Positions 37,096-49,900 of a stretch of 64,000 bases of DNA are shown here, in pieces; position 1 is the first letter of the stretch, and every line of letters starts with the position of its first letter. The stretch covers positions 2,170,001 to 2,234,000 of the forward strand of contig JACZZP010000015.1 in NCBI GenBank assembly GCA_015183035.1, written 5' to 3'. The position numbers were made by a program, and so were the translations under genes. The DNA comes from Meloidogyne chitwoodi. Its lineage: Eukaryota > Nematoda > Chromadorea > Rhabditida > Meloidogynidae. The notes beneath the pieces are model-generated. The model worked only from the letters and a program-made list of their open reading frames with translations, searched no databases and was not told where the DNA came from.

Positions 37096-39514
37096 AGGTA
37101 CAGCTTAGGAAGGCGGAGGAATTTTTAATACGGCAATGTCTTTATAATATAATTTTTATTCTTTTTAAGTTTTATATTTAACCGAACCAGGAAATGTATT
37201 TTTTAACATTTACTATTAATTGTCACGTGTTTCAATATCCGTTTTTAATATATTTTTGCGTTATTTATTTAGCTTTAAATTCTAACCAAAATCAAAAAAA
37301 AATCGAAGAAGGCACAAAGCAGCACTTAAAAAAAGAAAAATTATTGCTTTTGTCTACTGCGAAATTATACATATGTCCAGAAAATTTATTTTTTCACATT
37401 TATTATGTCAGTTAAAAATCGAAGTAGACAAAAAAAGATAAAAAAAAATTGTTTTGATTAATTAAATTTAAACAAACAATTTAATTAAATCAAAGATCTG
37501 TGATACTTATTTGTTTAGTAAAAAAAGTGTTTTTGTTTATACACATTTTTAAAAAATCACATGTTGAAAAATCAATAGGATATTTTTTAAAAGCTTTAAA
37601 ATAATCTGCACTTTTATTTTATTTATTTATTTCAACAATCCCCACACAAAGAATAAAAAAGAAAAATTTTTTCCAACTTTTTTCTCTATAAAAATAAAGG
37701 CAAAAAGTTGGAAATTGGTTGAGGAGTGTGTGTCCAAGATCAATTTTTAATATTAAAAAACAGATTTTAATGAATTTAGAAAGTCGAATAAAAGTAACAG
37801 CTGTAAATCTACTTTTAAATAGTAAGAATAAAACAAATGATCGACATAAAACCTTAAATTAAATAATTGAATGATTTCTGTCTGAATCAATTTAGCTTTA
37901 TAAATTTAATTTTAAAAAGAATATCAAAAAATAAAAAAATGAATATAAACAGATTTAATCAAGTAATATTATTTGGATTTTGAAAATAATTTATGAATGA
38001 GTTTGCCTAACAGCATAAAGTTAGGAAAGAACAAAGATGGATGTGAAAGTGTAAAGAAAAAGAGAAGAAAATTTAAATATTTAGAAGTTGACCATTTAAA
38101 ATTTTTGTGAAGAAATTATGTAAATTTCCAGTTTTTAAATAATGATATTCAATAGTTATGGAAAATATTTGAAATAACTATCTAAAATTTTATATATTTA
38201 TCAACTTTTTTTGACAAAAAATTATTTAAAAAACTTTACTCGCATTTTCAACGATTTAATAAAATATTTTTTCATTTCCCAAACTAGCTGCCAGCCGGAA
38301 AAAGCAAGCACTAACAAATAAGAGTAGTTATATATTTTAGTCATTTAAAAAAATTAGGAAAAAAACTTATTCTCAATAAATATTTATTTCTCAAGAAGAA
38401 GGGTGGTAAGAGCGAAAACAAGAAGAGAAAAATAATACAGAACAAGGCCATGGTTGTTGAGGAGCAAAAGTCAAAAAGCCAACTTTTATAAGCACATATT
38501 TTAATCACAAGACGAGAATGCTCTTCTTTTTTTTCTTTTTTTTTCTACCAGTGAAATAGCTCGATCAAAAAGTAAAAATACTTAAAGATTTAACACAAAG
38601 TATATAAATTGAATTAAAATTTAAAAAAATAAATTATGTAGAGAAAAAACGAGATTGAGTTTAATGATTAAGGACAAAATTAAATATAAATTTAGTTTAA
38701 AATTAATTTATTTTTTGAAGAGAAAATATATTTAAAAAAATGAGCATAAAGATTTTGAAATAAGCTTACACAGATAAAAAAATCTAAAAAAAAAGCAATA
38801 GGTAATAATATTTTCACTAAAATATTATTTTTTTTATAAACAAAAAGCTAACAAAAGTAAACAGAAAGTAAATATGAATAAAACATGTATTGGTATTTTA
38901 TAATGTAAATAACTTACTTAAATAAAGCAAATTTTTTGTGTAAAAAATATCTGCTCGTTAAACGTTTTAAAATCTAATTTTTCAAGCAAATACAAAAGAA
39001 TATATAATAAAAATTAACTTTAATTTAAAAAAAGAAAGTCATACAAAATTGTTTTTAAATCTTTTTTTTGTACTTAAAATTGGTCCCCCTCTAAGCGTTA
39101 ACTCTTTAAAAATAAGATTGTTTTTCAAAATAAAGGGAAAATTAATGAATTATTTCTTTTATATATTTTTCTGTTTATATCAGCATTTAAGAATGATTGG
39201 CAAGCCAGATAGCAAAAATATAATTCTAAAAATAACTTACAGTGAATGCAAACAAGAATGTTCTTTTAAATGATAGCAGTTTTGATGGTTTTATTTAGAA
39301 GAAAAAGCATTTAAAAATGTTGAGCGCTTAATCAGCAATTTTTTGAATGTTTTTTGTCGTTTATTGTTGTTGTAAATATAAATATATATTTTAAAAATAT
39401 TAAAAGAAATTAATAGTTGATTTTTAAAGGATTTATTAGTAGTAAATTTAAATTATCATCTCCTTCAAAATATTTAGGATAAATTTTAGAAACGTATAAT
39501 ATTTGTAAGTTTCG

Positions 39515-39624
39515 GTAAATGAAATTGACAGACATTTCGTCTCAACGGCAAAAAAACTACATTTCGTTCGCACGAGTCAACGATTTTTTGCCGTTGGGAC
39601 GAAATGTCTGTCAATTTCATTTAC
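39515..39624. mobile_element. Fold-back (MITE-like) element, copy 1
   Basis: Two arms of about 41 bp (39515-39555 and 39584-39624; outer ends GTAAAT/ATTTAC) enclose a loop of about 28 bases containing TTCGTTCGCACGAG. The arms share the core GACATTTCGTC and ACGGCAAAAAA with the element at 40686-40803, showing a dispersed family. Confidence 0.75.
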
Positions 39625-39956
39625 TGAGATGTCGGAACACGGCTGTGTAGATTAGCGTCATAGAAAAAGAATATAAAAGGAAAGAGAAAAAGAGAGATAA
39701 AAGGAAAGAGTAAGAGTACACAAATATTTCTGTAAATTTAAAGAAATCATGTAATACAAAATAACAAAAGAAGAATTTTATGGAATGATTAGAATGAATA
39801 GTTATTTTAAAACAAATTGCTGACAATGTGAATGGTACAAGTTGGTTTTTGGCGGGAATTCTTTTCTAGCATTCTATGAAAAATTTATAAATGATTAAAT
39901 AGGCCAAGGATCATATTTTTTTAAAGAAAGTGAGGAAATTTAAATAATTATATTTA

Positions 39957-39984
39957 ACAAGAAAATTTTGGGAAATTTTCTTGT
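39957..39984. repeat. 12-bp perfect stem with 4-base loop
   Basis: ACAAGAAAATTT pairs perfectly with AAATTTTCTTGT around the loop TGGG. Function unknown; it could act as a structured RNA end or be chance in A+T-rich DNA. Confidence 0.45.
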
Positions 39985-40685
39985 GTATGATTAAATTGGT
40001 CTCAACATTAAAATATACAAATAAATGGATTTAAAATGAAAATTTTGGTTAAAAATATCCTTTTTAAATTAAGAAAATAACTCAAAAATTTAATTGAAGT
40101 TGATAGATTTAAACAAGAACAATGTGTGTTCTTTCTTTAAAAAATTCATGCGTCAAGTAAAAAAACGCTGCCAGGACTACAGCTAAAAGCTTGCACATTA
40201 TATAAGAATTATTTTGCACTGTTCTTTGAGTTCTTTTAAACAAAAAAGACTTCCTCGAGTTAAAAAAATAAATGTAAATAGAAGCGTAAAAAAACAAAAT
40301 TGAGAATAACAAGTATGAAAAAGATGGCAAACAAAAGACTGCCTTTAGATTTTGTGTATAAAGTTTATTTATACATACTTAAAATTCATTTATGCTTAGT
40401 TCTCGTGATCAACGGATTTACAGGTCGATTTAAAACAATAAATCTTGATTCTTTTATTAGAATATATTTTGAGTAAAATAATTCTGACTAAAATATGCAA
40501 TATTATTATTAAAGTTTTTGATAAAATTAAATAAGATAACAAAAATATGTATACCTATATCTGGTAAAATTAATGCGTAAAAGTTTGTTTATATATTGAA
40601 ACAAGGTTTACAAATTCAAGGATTAAGAAAATTTAAAAATGCGAGAAATTCTTTGCAAGAAAAGGAACAACTGTACCGGCTCCTT

Positions 40686-40803
40686 ACATTTCGCCAACAG
40701 AAAATGCACGACATTTCGTCTCTACGGCAAAAAATCGTTCGTACGAGCCTACGATTGTTTGCCGTTGGGACGAAATGTCGTGCCATTTCAGTCGGCGAAA
40801 TGT
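40686..40803. mobile_element. Fold-back (MITE-like) element, copy 2
   Basis: Inverted arms beginning ACATTTCGCC and ending GGCGAAATGT enclose CACGACATTTCGTC, ACGGCAAAAAA, a loop with CGTTCGTACGAG, and the reverse complement. The core matches the 39515-39624 element (GACATTTCGTC, CGGCAAAAAA, CGTTCG-ACGAG), but this copy has an extra outer inverted layer. Confidence 0.75.
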
Positions 40804-40962
40804 CTGGAAACGGTTTAACATATTATTGCGCATCAAGTCGATTACGCGACAAGTCGGGCTGTACCCGCAATAAAAGGTAAACAAGAAATTAAAGAAAATT
40901 GGTGGATTCTGATGGTTTTTATAGTTACTATTTGAATTAAAAGTCTTCATATTCGATAAGAA

Positions 40963-43900
40963 TTAATCTTTCACTAAAGTTGATGAATCTTCTTTCTGTA
41001 AATTGACGTCAGGTGATGTATTTAATTGTAAGTGAGTTGTCCTAGCACACTGTTTTTTGTTCTTTATTCGCAGTAAATTGCGTTCTTTTACCTAAGAAAA
41101 AAATTTTTTTTATGAATAAAAATGCTAAGTTAAAAAACTTTTACTTTATACTCAAGTGTGGAATGAGGCACACCAAAATGCGAACCAGCTCGGTGAACAG
41201 ACATCTGTCCTTAAATAATAAAAATCATTGTTAATTTGTGATTAATTAATTAAAAGCAAACCAGCACGTACAGCCAATACCGCTTTGTCTAATGCATCCT
41301 TGTTATACTTTCTGTAAAATTTGTTTATTTAAATATTCTAATTTAATTAAAATAAATAAAATACCGATATTGTCCACGTTTTTGACGTTTTCCTTTCATT
41401 TTCGGATCAAAAATATCATGATCCTGATAATATTTTTCCATGTCAATATCACAGTAATTTGATGGAGACGGTTCAGAAGAAATATTATTATTATTAAACT
41501 CATTAACATCACTAGATTGTCCAACGAAATGGCCAAGTTGACTAGTGATTTCTTTGAAAAGAGTTTCAGTTGTTATTGCTATAAATTTTAAAAATATATA
41601 TTCTAGAAAAATAAATCAAAAAAAAAATGATTGTTTTACATGTTACTGAAACATTGCTATTACAAAGTTCATTGACAATGGGTAGTACTGTTGAAGCGGA
41701 TGGGATTAAATTATTCAAATTTTGATGTTGTTGGACAGTTGATGTTTCTATATTCTCGTTTAGAGTTTCTGTTTCATTTTTTATTTCTTTTTCACTCAAA
41801 TTATCTTCCCGATTCTTTTCAAAATCATTAAACTTATATTTTTTGTTACGAATTTTGTGATTAGTTTCATTCTTTAATTTTATTGTAGAGGATGAAGATA
41901 TAGATGTTGTAATTCTAAATTATAAAAATCATTATAAAAATACTTTAAATTTATAAAATTTTGAATATTTATTAATTAATACCGTTGACGTTCCTGCTTA
42001 TGTAATGCAAAAACTGCTAAACGTTTATGACGACTATTATTACTATAATCTAAACCATTGGTCAAAAGTTCATCTGCAGCTTCAAGTTTATAAATTTTGT
42101 TACGCAATGTTGAGCGAGGGATGCCGTAAACAACTGAAGCACGTCGGGTTCCTAGACGACCAAGACGAATATCCTTAAAATCAAAATTTTGTTAAATAAT
42201 TTTGACAAAATTATTATTTATTAAAATTTACTGAAACGGCAGCATCCAAGTCAGCTTGAGAATACTTTTTAAGTCCAACCGTCTTACTATTAGATAAAAT
42301 TGCTTCGTTAGAATCATCGAAATTAGAGCAATTTGCTTCGATCTTCTCAACGCCGCTTTTATAATTTGTATTTCCATTATGATCAACACCTTGTATTTCC
42401 TCATCCATATCGTTAAAATTGCTGCTACTTGCGCTATAAAAAAATATAAAAATAAATCAATTATTATAAGCAGAAAAATAGGAAAAAAGGGGTCGGAAAT
42501 TTGAGACCGCAGTAATAAAGAAATTTGAAATAGTAAAATTTAATGTAAAAAATTAAATAAAAAAAGTTAATTAACCGAATTTGTTGTGGTTGATTCCCCG
42601 TGATTGAATGTGAATCACCACCAGCACCAAGAAAACTAATACCAAATTGAGGAGAGCATTTTTTACTAGTCGAATCATTTAAGGCGCTTGATTTTGCTGG
42701 AAAAATAATATTTGAAAAATGATAAACGAATAAAAGATTTTTTTAAAAAAATCTCACCAGAAAGATCCAATGGCTGTTCATCTCCATTAATCTTTTGACT
42801 AGAAATGCTGAATTCAGTATTACCCGTAGAAAAAGATGATTGTTGTGGAGTTGGCGGGGAATATTCTCTTTGTTGAATTTTTTGTTCCAAGAACGAAAAG
42901 AATGCCTCAGAAGAAACAGATGGAAACAATTGCTGCTGATTCTGTTGCTCACAACCAGAGATAATTGGAGGATAAACAGTAGGAAATGGAAGTGTTGAAG
43001 GAAAGTTAAATCCATTTTGTTGCTGTAAAGAGTTGATAAAACTAAGTGCAAAAAGTTGGGAGTTCCAATTCTGTATGGAATTTTTAAAACAATGCGCAAA
43101 AAGTTGGGAATTCCATGCAGCATCTAAGTAATGAATATTTATATAATTGAAGAGTTTAAAGTCAAAAAGAATCATTTTTAGCAATTTTTAATGTTTTTTT
43201 AAGTTTGGGAAAATCTCATCAGGAAAAAAATGCAAAATGTATCGTTACCTGAAGAGACAGATGGAAGGAATTGCTGTTGCTGTTCACAACCAGAAACAAT
43301 TGGATGAAAAGCCGAGAATGGAAGGGTTGATGGAAAGTTGTCTCCATTTTGTTGCCGCATAGAGTTAATAAAACTGAGCGCAAGGAGTTGTGAATTCCAA
43401 ACAGCAGAAGCTGAGGAAGTTGGAGTTAAATTGTTAGATGAGGAAGCGGCGGTTAACGTGGTAGATGTAGAAGTGCTGGCCAAAGTGGAATTGTTCTGAA
43501 ATTTGATAAAATATGTAATATTTAATTTTATGTAGTTATTTAGATTGTGTAAGGGTAATTATTATTGAGCTCTACCATTATTATAACTAAATAATTTAAC
43601 ATTCCAAGAAATAGCACTAGAATTGTGGATATAAAAATTTAAAAAAATTTAAAAAAATTATTTTTTTTAATAAATTCAAGCTAGTACTTACTACAGTACT
43701 GTATCGTGAAATAGAGACACAGTCATCGCTTAAGAGTGATTCATTCATTGTTGGGCAGGACTAAATTTTTATTATTAATATTAATTTTATAAGTATATTT
43801 CTAAATTTTTAAATCTAAAAATTTAATAATTAGAGGTTTATAATTATAAAAATGCAAAAGTTATAATGGCATATAAGCATTTTAGTGAAAGGAACCCAGA

Positions 43901-46900
43901 AATATAATCAAAAATTACATCGTAGCCAGTTGCAGCCGTTCTGGCGTTAAGGCACCAATCACAATTTGTTTCTTCGATAAAACAAAAGTCCTTTGGACTT
44001 GAGATAGATGCTAAAAATATTTTTTTTTAATATTTACAAAAAATTTAATGAAAAATCTAGAATTTGAAAATGAAAGATTAAACATAAGATATTTAGAAAA
44101 TATGTTTGGATAAAATTATTAAACATAAAAAGTTTTAGTAAAATTTAAAAGAAAAAATTTAAAATTGTGGGAGTGGAATAATAACATAAAATAAATATAT
44201 TTCCCAACATTTTAAACTTTAACCTCTCTTCTTCTAATCTATCTTAAAAATTAATATATAAAATCAAAAATATATACAAACTACTTAAAGATATTATTCC
44301 CGCCCCAACATAATTTCACAAACACAACTTAAAGAAAAAAAGAACGTTATGGTAACGAATATTATTTCCTTTTGTGAATCAACCACTTCTCTTTTAAATA
44401 TGCCCAACTGTACTTCACCGTTATTTTCTCAATCTACTTAAATTTACTCCCTTAAATATTGGCTTATGCGTACATTGTCCTCCTTCATATACAATCTTTA
44501 TTCTTCAACCAAACATAGCGGTTCAATTTTTTGTGGTGAAATAGGGAAAGCTATCCTAAAAGCTATTAATGTTTAAAAACTTTGATTATTAAGTATAGCA
44601 AACCATTAAAAAATAATCGGTTAATGTAATCATTGGGGAACGGAATAAACGAATGCGGTTAATGAAAGATGGTTGGCGATAAATTTTGTAAATAAAATAA
44701 AACTTTGTTGGGAAAACTATCTTAAGCCCTGTCTGTTAAAGTTATTTTTTAAATGGCTTCTTTATAGAAATTTAAGTCTAAAATAGTAATAATTTAAAAA
44801 ATATTCCCAAAAAGTATTTGTCATTAAAATAACAACTAGAAGAGATAAAATAAATATGTTATACTAGTTAAGTCATAAAAAAAAGTAGAAGATTTTGGCT
44901 GATTTTTAGAAAATTGCTAAACTCTTAAGGAATTTCCTGGAAATTTTAACAAAAATTTCATACATTTAATTAAGGATTGGGCCAGTTGGTTAATCGTTCA
45001 GAAATGAAATGTTTCTATTATTAGCCACGCCTACAACAAAAGAAATAAAAAATTGAAAGAGAATATTTGTAAATACCCTTATAAAGCAACACTAATCTAG
45101 GAGCGAAAAAAGAAATGAATGTTAAGATGAAAATGTTTTGGTAAAAGCACAGTTGGTGGAGACGCTATGACGGCGGATCATCAACAAATTAAAATGTCAA
45201 TTGGTGGCGGACGCTCATTTTTGTGGCCAGAATAGAATAAAATGAGAGTTAGGGTATGGCCATAGAGAAAAATGATGTTTGTTTTTTTATAAAATAGATG
45301 AAAATGAAATGAAAAAATAAAATCGTATGACAAAATATAGCTTAATTTACAAAAATAAATGAATGATTGAGCAAAAAGGGCTAGTACGGACAAATAAACC
45401 AGCAAAATGAAAATATCACAAAGTGGCAGAGATGAGAGCGGCCGTCCGAGATGGCACCTAAGTGTAAACCCGGCCAATAGGGGAATAGGAAAGCATAATG
45501 TAGGGTTGAGGAAAGAAGCTGGCCTCCAATTTTAATCTGGGCCTGACGCTTTCATAATGAAAGTACACACCCAAAATTCTTATACATATAAAAATTATAT
45601 ATAATTGAAGTTTTTAAATAATATAGTAAATATTAGGGTTTATTTAAGGCAAATAAAAGTTGATAACCTTAAAACCGCGTTTATTCTTTGTTTCCTTTAT
45701 AAATTCTATTGTTTTTTGAACGCATGATGATCAAAATTATACAAAGAAAAATTACAAAAACTACAAACAAAGATAAACTTTTTAACTTGACAAGTTTCTT
45801 TTCTTACCCCGACATTCCCATCCTACATATTCAAAAAACTAAAGATGTCAATCAAAATTTAAGTTTAAAGGGAAAGAGACTATTTTCAATATTATTATTC
45901 AAAATTCTTTATTAATAATACAGGATTACAACATTTTGTCACATAAAGCATTTAAAATGTCCAATAAGTAGGTATATATAAAAAATAATTGAAGGAGTGG
46001 TTAAAAAACCTATATAAAAATGAATAGAGTGGGTGAGGATTAAAAGGAATGAGAACTAAGTCCAGTTGGATTTTAGAGCAATTTCTAATATTAAAATTTT
46101 TAAAAATAATATTAACTAATAGCATCATAGAAAAATCCTAAAAATAAATCGAAGATACTTAGATTTAAATGAAATAATAATTTAAAATAATTTTTAAACG
46201 TTGGACTAAATTGTGAAATAAATTAGGTAATAAATCGGAAAAGTCAAATATAAAACAAAGAAAATATGCATGAAAATGGAAAGAAAATAGAAGAGCAAAA
46301 AAATGGAAAATCAACCTGTGAACCTTTTTGACATTTTTTTAAATTTACCGACACTAATATTAAAACTAGGCGAAGTGGTTAGTTAAAATGAGCATCCCTT
46401 AATAAAACAAAAGATTCTTTAAAGAAAGAAAATAAGCGGGGTTAAAATAATAATCAGGAGAAATGAGAAAAGAGTGTAACATAGACTTGAAAATAATTGA
46501 AAAATAATTTTAACAAAAAGTAAAGTTAAAAAATTTAAATATATCTACTAAAATTAAAAAAAATTGTGGTCCAAATTCTAAAACAAAAAAATTATTTTAT
46601 AATGTTTAAAAATGCCAAAATACCACCTGCTTTACTAAACAAATTCGCATATAGAAAAGGTGGAAATCTTAAGAAAATTGTAAAAATGTTAAAAGGGGAA
46701 GTAAAAAATTTTTTTGTTCACTTTTTCTTTCATCTAAAAAAGATTGCTCTAAAGTTGTTGTTGGCTGGCGGCAAAAGGTCACAAAATAAATAAAAAGATT
46801 TAAAAAAACCATTTTCTTACAATAAAAACCAAATTTTCCCACCTACCATTGACTGTTGAGTGGATGGTTTGGTTCAAAAAAAAGCCCGCCGCATTATTTT

Positions 46901-49900
46901 CAATGCAAACTTGTTCAGTAATTGATAAACTTTTTTACTAATAAAATTAACAAAAGCAGAAAAAATTCTTAAAAATTGTAGAATGAATAATTTTAACAAA
47001 ACTAATTTAAAGTAAAAGTTAAATTAGAATCCCCGCAAAATAATACTAAATTTAATATTGTCAAAAAGCTTCAGGGTGTGGATTTATAAAATAAACAGAA
47101 AAAATAAGGGCAGATGGACCACACAAAACATAAAGGAAAATAAATGAAAAAAATAGCCAAGAACGGCCACCACACCAAAAAAAACTTTATATTATTGCAA
47201 TAAAGCGTGCTAGGTTTTATTGCTCATACATATGCTTAATATGACTGGCTAAGCATATTAAACTCTTTTATTAAAATATTCTTCCAAATTTTTCAAAATA
47301 AATAAATAAATTTGTTAAAAAAACAAAACCCACCAACCTTTAACAGCTTTGCAGTATTTTCGCCATTGAAGTGGTCCAAGCGCACGTTGGAATACATTTT
47401 CAAGACCTGAAATTTGTGTTGAAAATTAATAGGAATAATAAAGAAAAATAAAATATGTTATTATTTAAGATAAAACAATATTTAATAGACAATTTTAGCT
47501 ATCACATGTAATCGGAAAAAAAATAAAATTTTACAAGGACTTAAAATTCCTCATTTAACTCTACAGTATAAATTTGGCCCAGGCCAATCCTCACACAAAC
47601 AAACAAAATGACGCCCATTCAATTTTCAAGCAAATCTATGGTCTCATTTCCCTCATATACTTACTTAAAACTATACTATCTGAAAACAAAAATCCAGGGA
47701 TTGTAAATTTTAAAATATATAAGTTTTATATTTTTATTATATATATTTTTTGATAGTTTTTCTAAATGCATGCATAATTTATTTTTCAAATGATTCTAAT
47801 TATATGCGCTGAAATGGTCAAAAAATTACTAAATAATGAGACAACGAAAATACGGAAATGTTGACAAGGCGGTGATATAAAGAGAAATAGTTTAGGAAGA
47901 ATTTTGCTAACCAGGGCCACGAGCACTACCGGATGTAATTTTGATGGAAAGGAGTAGCTTTGAGCAATGAAAAAATAAAATAAATGAGAAGATACGGAAT
48001 AAATAATTAGTATTTTCCTGGTCATAGCGCTTTAGATTTTGCAAAGGAAGGAGATAGAGTACGGAAGGATAGAGTATTAAAAAAAGTAAGCTAAAATGAA
48101 AAAAGAGATTTGTGGTTGAAGAAGCATTGGTGAGTGAAGAGGAATATAAAGTATTATTTTAAAGTGACAAAAACATTAATAGGCATGCGTTAAAACTATT
48201 AAAAATAAAAAAAGATAAAATAAAATAGACAAAATGTATGTATTTTTAACATTAAAACGAAAATGTTGTCAAAAATTATTGAAGAAAACTAAAAACATTT
48301 TTTAATTTTTTTACTTGAAATATAAAATCACAGAAATAGATTACAAGATTTTCGTAAAGAATAGAGTTAGAATTAGGATCTCAGGAGAACAAAAATTCTT
48401 AAAAATATTTTTGTAATAAAAATAAAAAATTTAAAGCTAGACAATGTTTTTTTAATCTTTTTTCCATCTCTTAAATATTTAAAAAAAATTAAAAGAAGCG
48501 CTCAAAATATAAAAACAAAGAAGAATAATGCTAATTTTAAAAATAAAAAAAGGTGCTAAGAGGTGGAATTAAAAAAGTTTTTTTCGTAAATGTAAAAATA
48601 ATGGTTAAAAGAACCAACGAATATTTTAGAAAAATAAGAATTTTTTTATTGAAAAGTAGGAAAGGTTGTGACGAAAATTAAATAACGATATAAGATAGAA
48701 TCTCTAAAAATTATATAAAAATAAATTTAAAATTCTACTTAACATATAAATAATAAATACAATCTTTTTGCTACTCAACTGCATCTATTTTGAAATTTGA
48801 GGACAATAAACAAAAATTTACAGCTCGAGGCGCAAAATGAGACGAAAAAGTGTGTGAAGCGGTCATGAAAAAGAGATAAAATTAAAATATAGTTGGATGA
48901 AAAAAAAAAAATTCTCATCAACAGAAGATTCGAAAAGAGAAAATAAAACTACTGACACCATCAGACAGCCATCCTCCTTTTTGCACTTTCTTTACTACTA
49001 ATTAATTCGGGTAAAGGGTAGTGGTTTCTTTTAATATTTCTTATACTTTCTCAAATCCTTCTCATTTTATATTCCTTCCTTTTCTCCAAACCACTTTAGT
49101 TATTTTCCCTAAAGCGGATGACACGGAGCGTTTAACACTAAATTGTCTTTGCTACACTTTTGGATAAAAAAATCCAAAATATTTTCATTATTTTTGAAAA
49201 GTTTTGGCAATTTTTTTTTAAATTCTATGTCTCTTTTTAGAATCTTTATGCTCATTAATAAATAAAACTCTAAAAAATCTTTATTGGCGATATTTATAAC
49301 CACCTCTTATTAGCCAAAATTTACCTCTCTTTTTTCCTTTTTCACTTTGTATAAACTAAACATTTAATGAAGCGCAGTATGTTCAAAAGGAAAACGAAAA
49401 CATAAAAAAAAACAAAAAAGCGAAAGATTATCCAAAATCTTTTCTTGGAAAAATTTGTTATTTATTAATAAAAAGATCCCCATCATTTTCTTTTTGCATT
49501 CAGTATTATAAAAATAATATAAAAGTAAAAGAGTAGGAAAAATCTCAATGGTTGGTTAATAAACAGGTGAAAACAAATTTTTAGATAGGTATATGTAAAT
49601 TGAGAATGAGACACTTAAATATTTTGATTTAATATTTTTTTATTAATTGTCTATTTTTATATATTTTTTTTGTAAACATTATGCTTAATGTTACATTTTA
49701 TTGAGGTAAATTGATTCACCAAACCTTCTACTCTTCGTTTACACTTTTCCTAAACAAATCGCATTCCCTATAGCCCAATTATTACCTTGGAAATTGCGGT
49801 CATTTGCCGCGCGCGAAAATTTATATTAATGGCCAATCCATGCATTCGTATATAATGTTAATTTGTTTTTAATGCACATAATGTATAAAATCATAAATGA

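Larger units (their letters stand above)
31558..40962. other. Gene-poor A+T-rich region
   Basis: A 9.4-kb stretch without a supportable gene; open frames here are composition artefacts. It contains a tRNA-Glu-like relic (32574-32640), a perfect 11-bp hairpin (37067-37095), a 12-bp hairpin (39957-39984) and two related fold-back elements (39515-39624, 40686-40803). The 5' part is presumably promoter for the PP1 subunit gene and the 3' part downstream of the MBR-1-like gene. Confidence 0.55.

Noticed and set aside
42743..43123. 126-codon minus frame overlapping exon 6 of the MBR-1-like gene
   Set aside because: It is an alternative frame of a real exon, with no recognisable features.
45181..45477. 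98-codon minus frame in MBR-1 intron 2, rich in Phe/Leu/Ile
   Set aside because: Composition artefact with no splice partners; hydrophobicity follows from A+T-rich codons.
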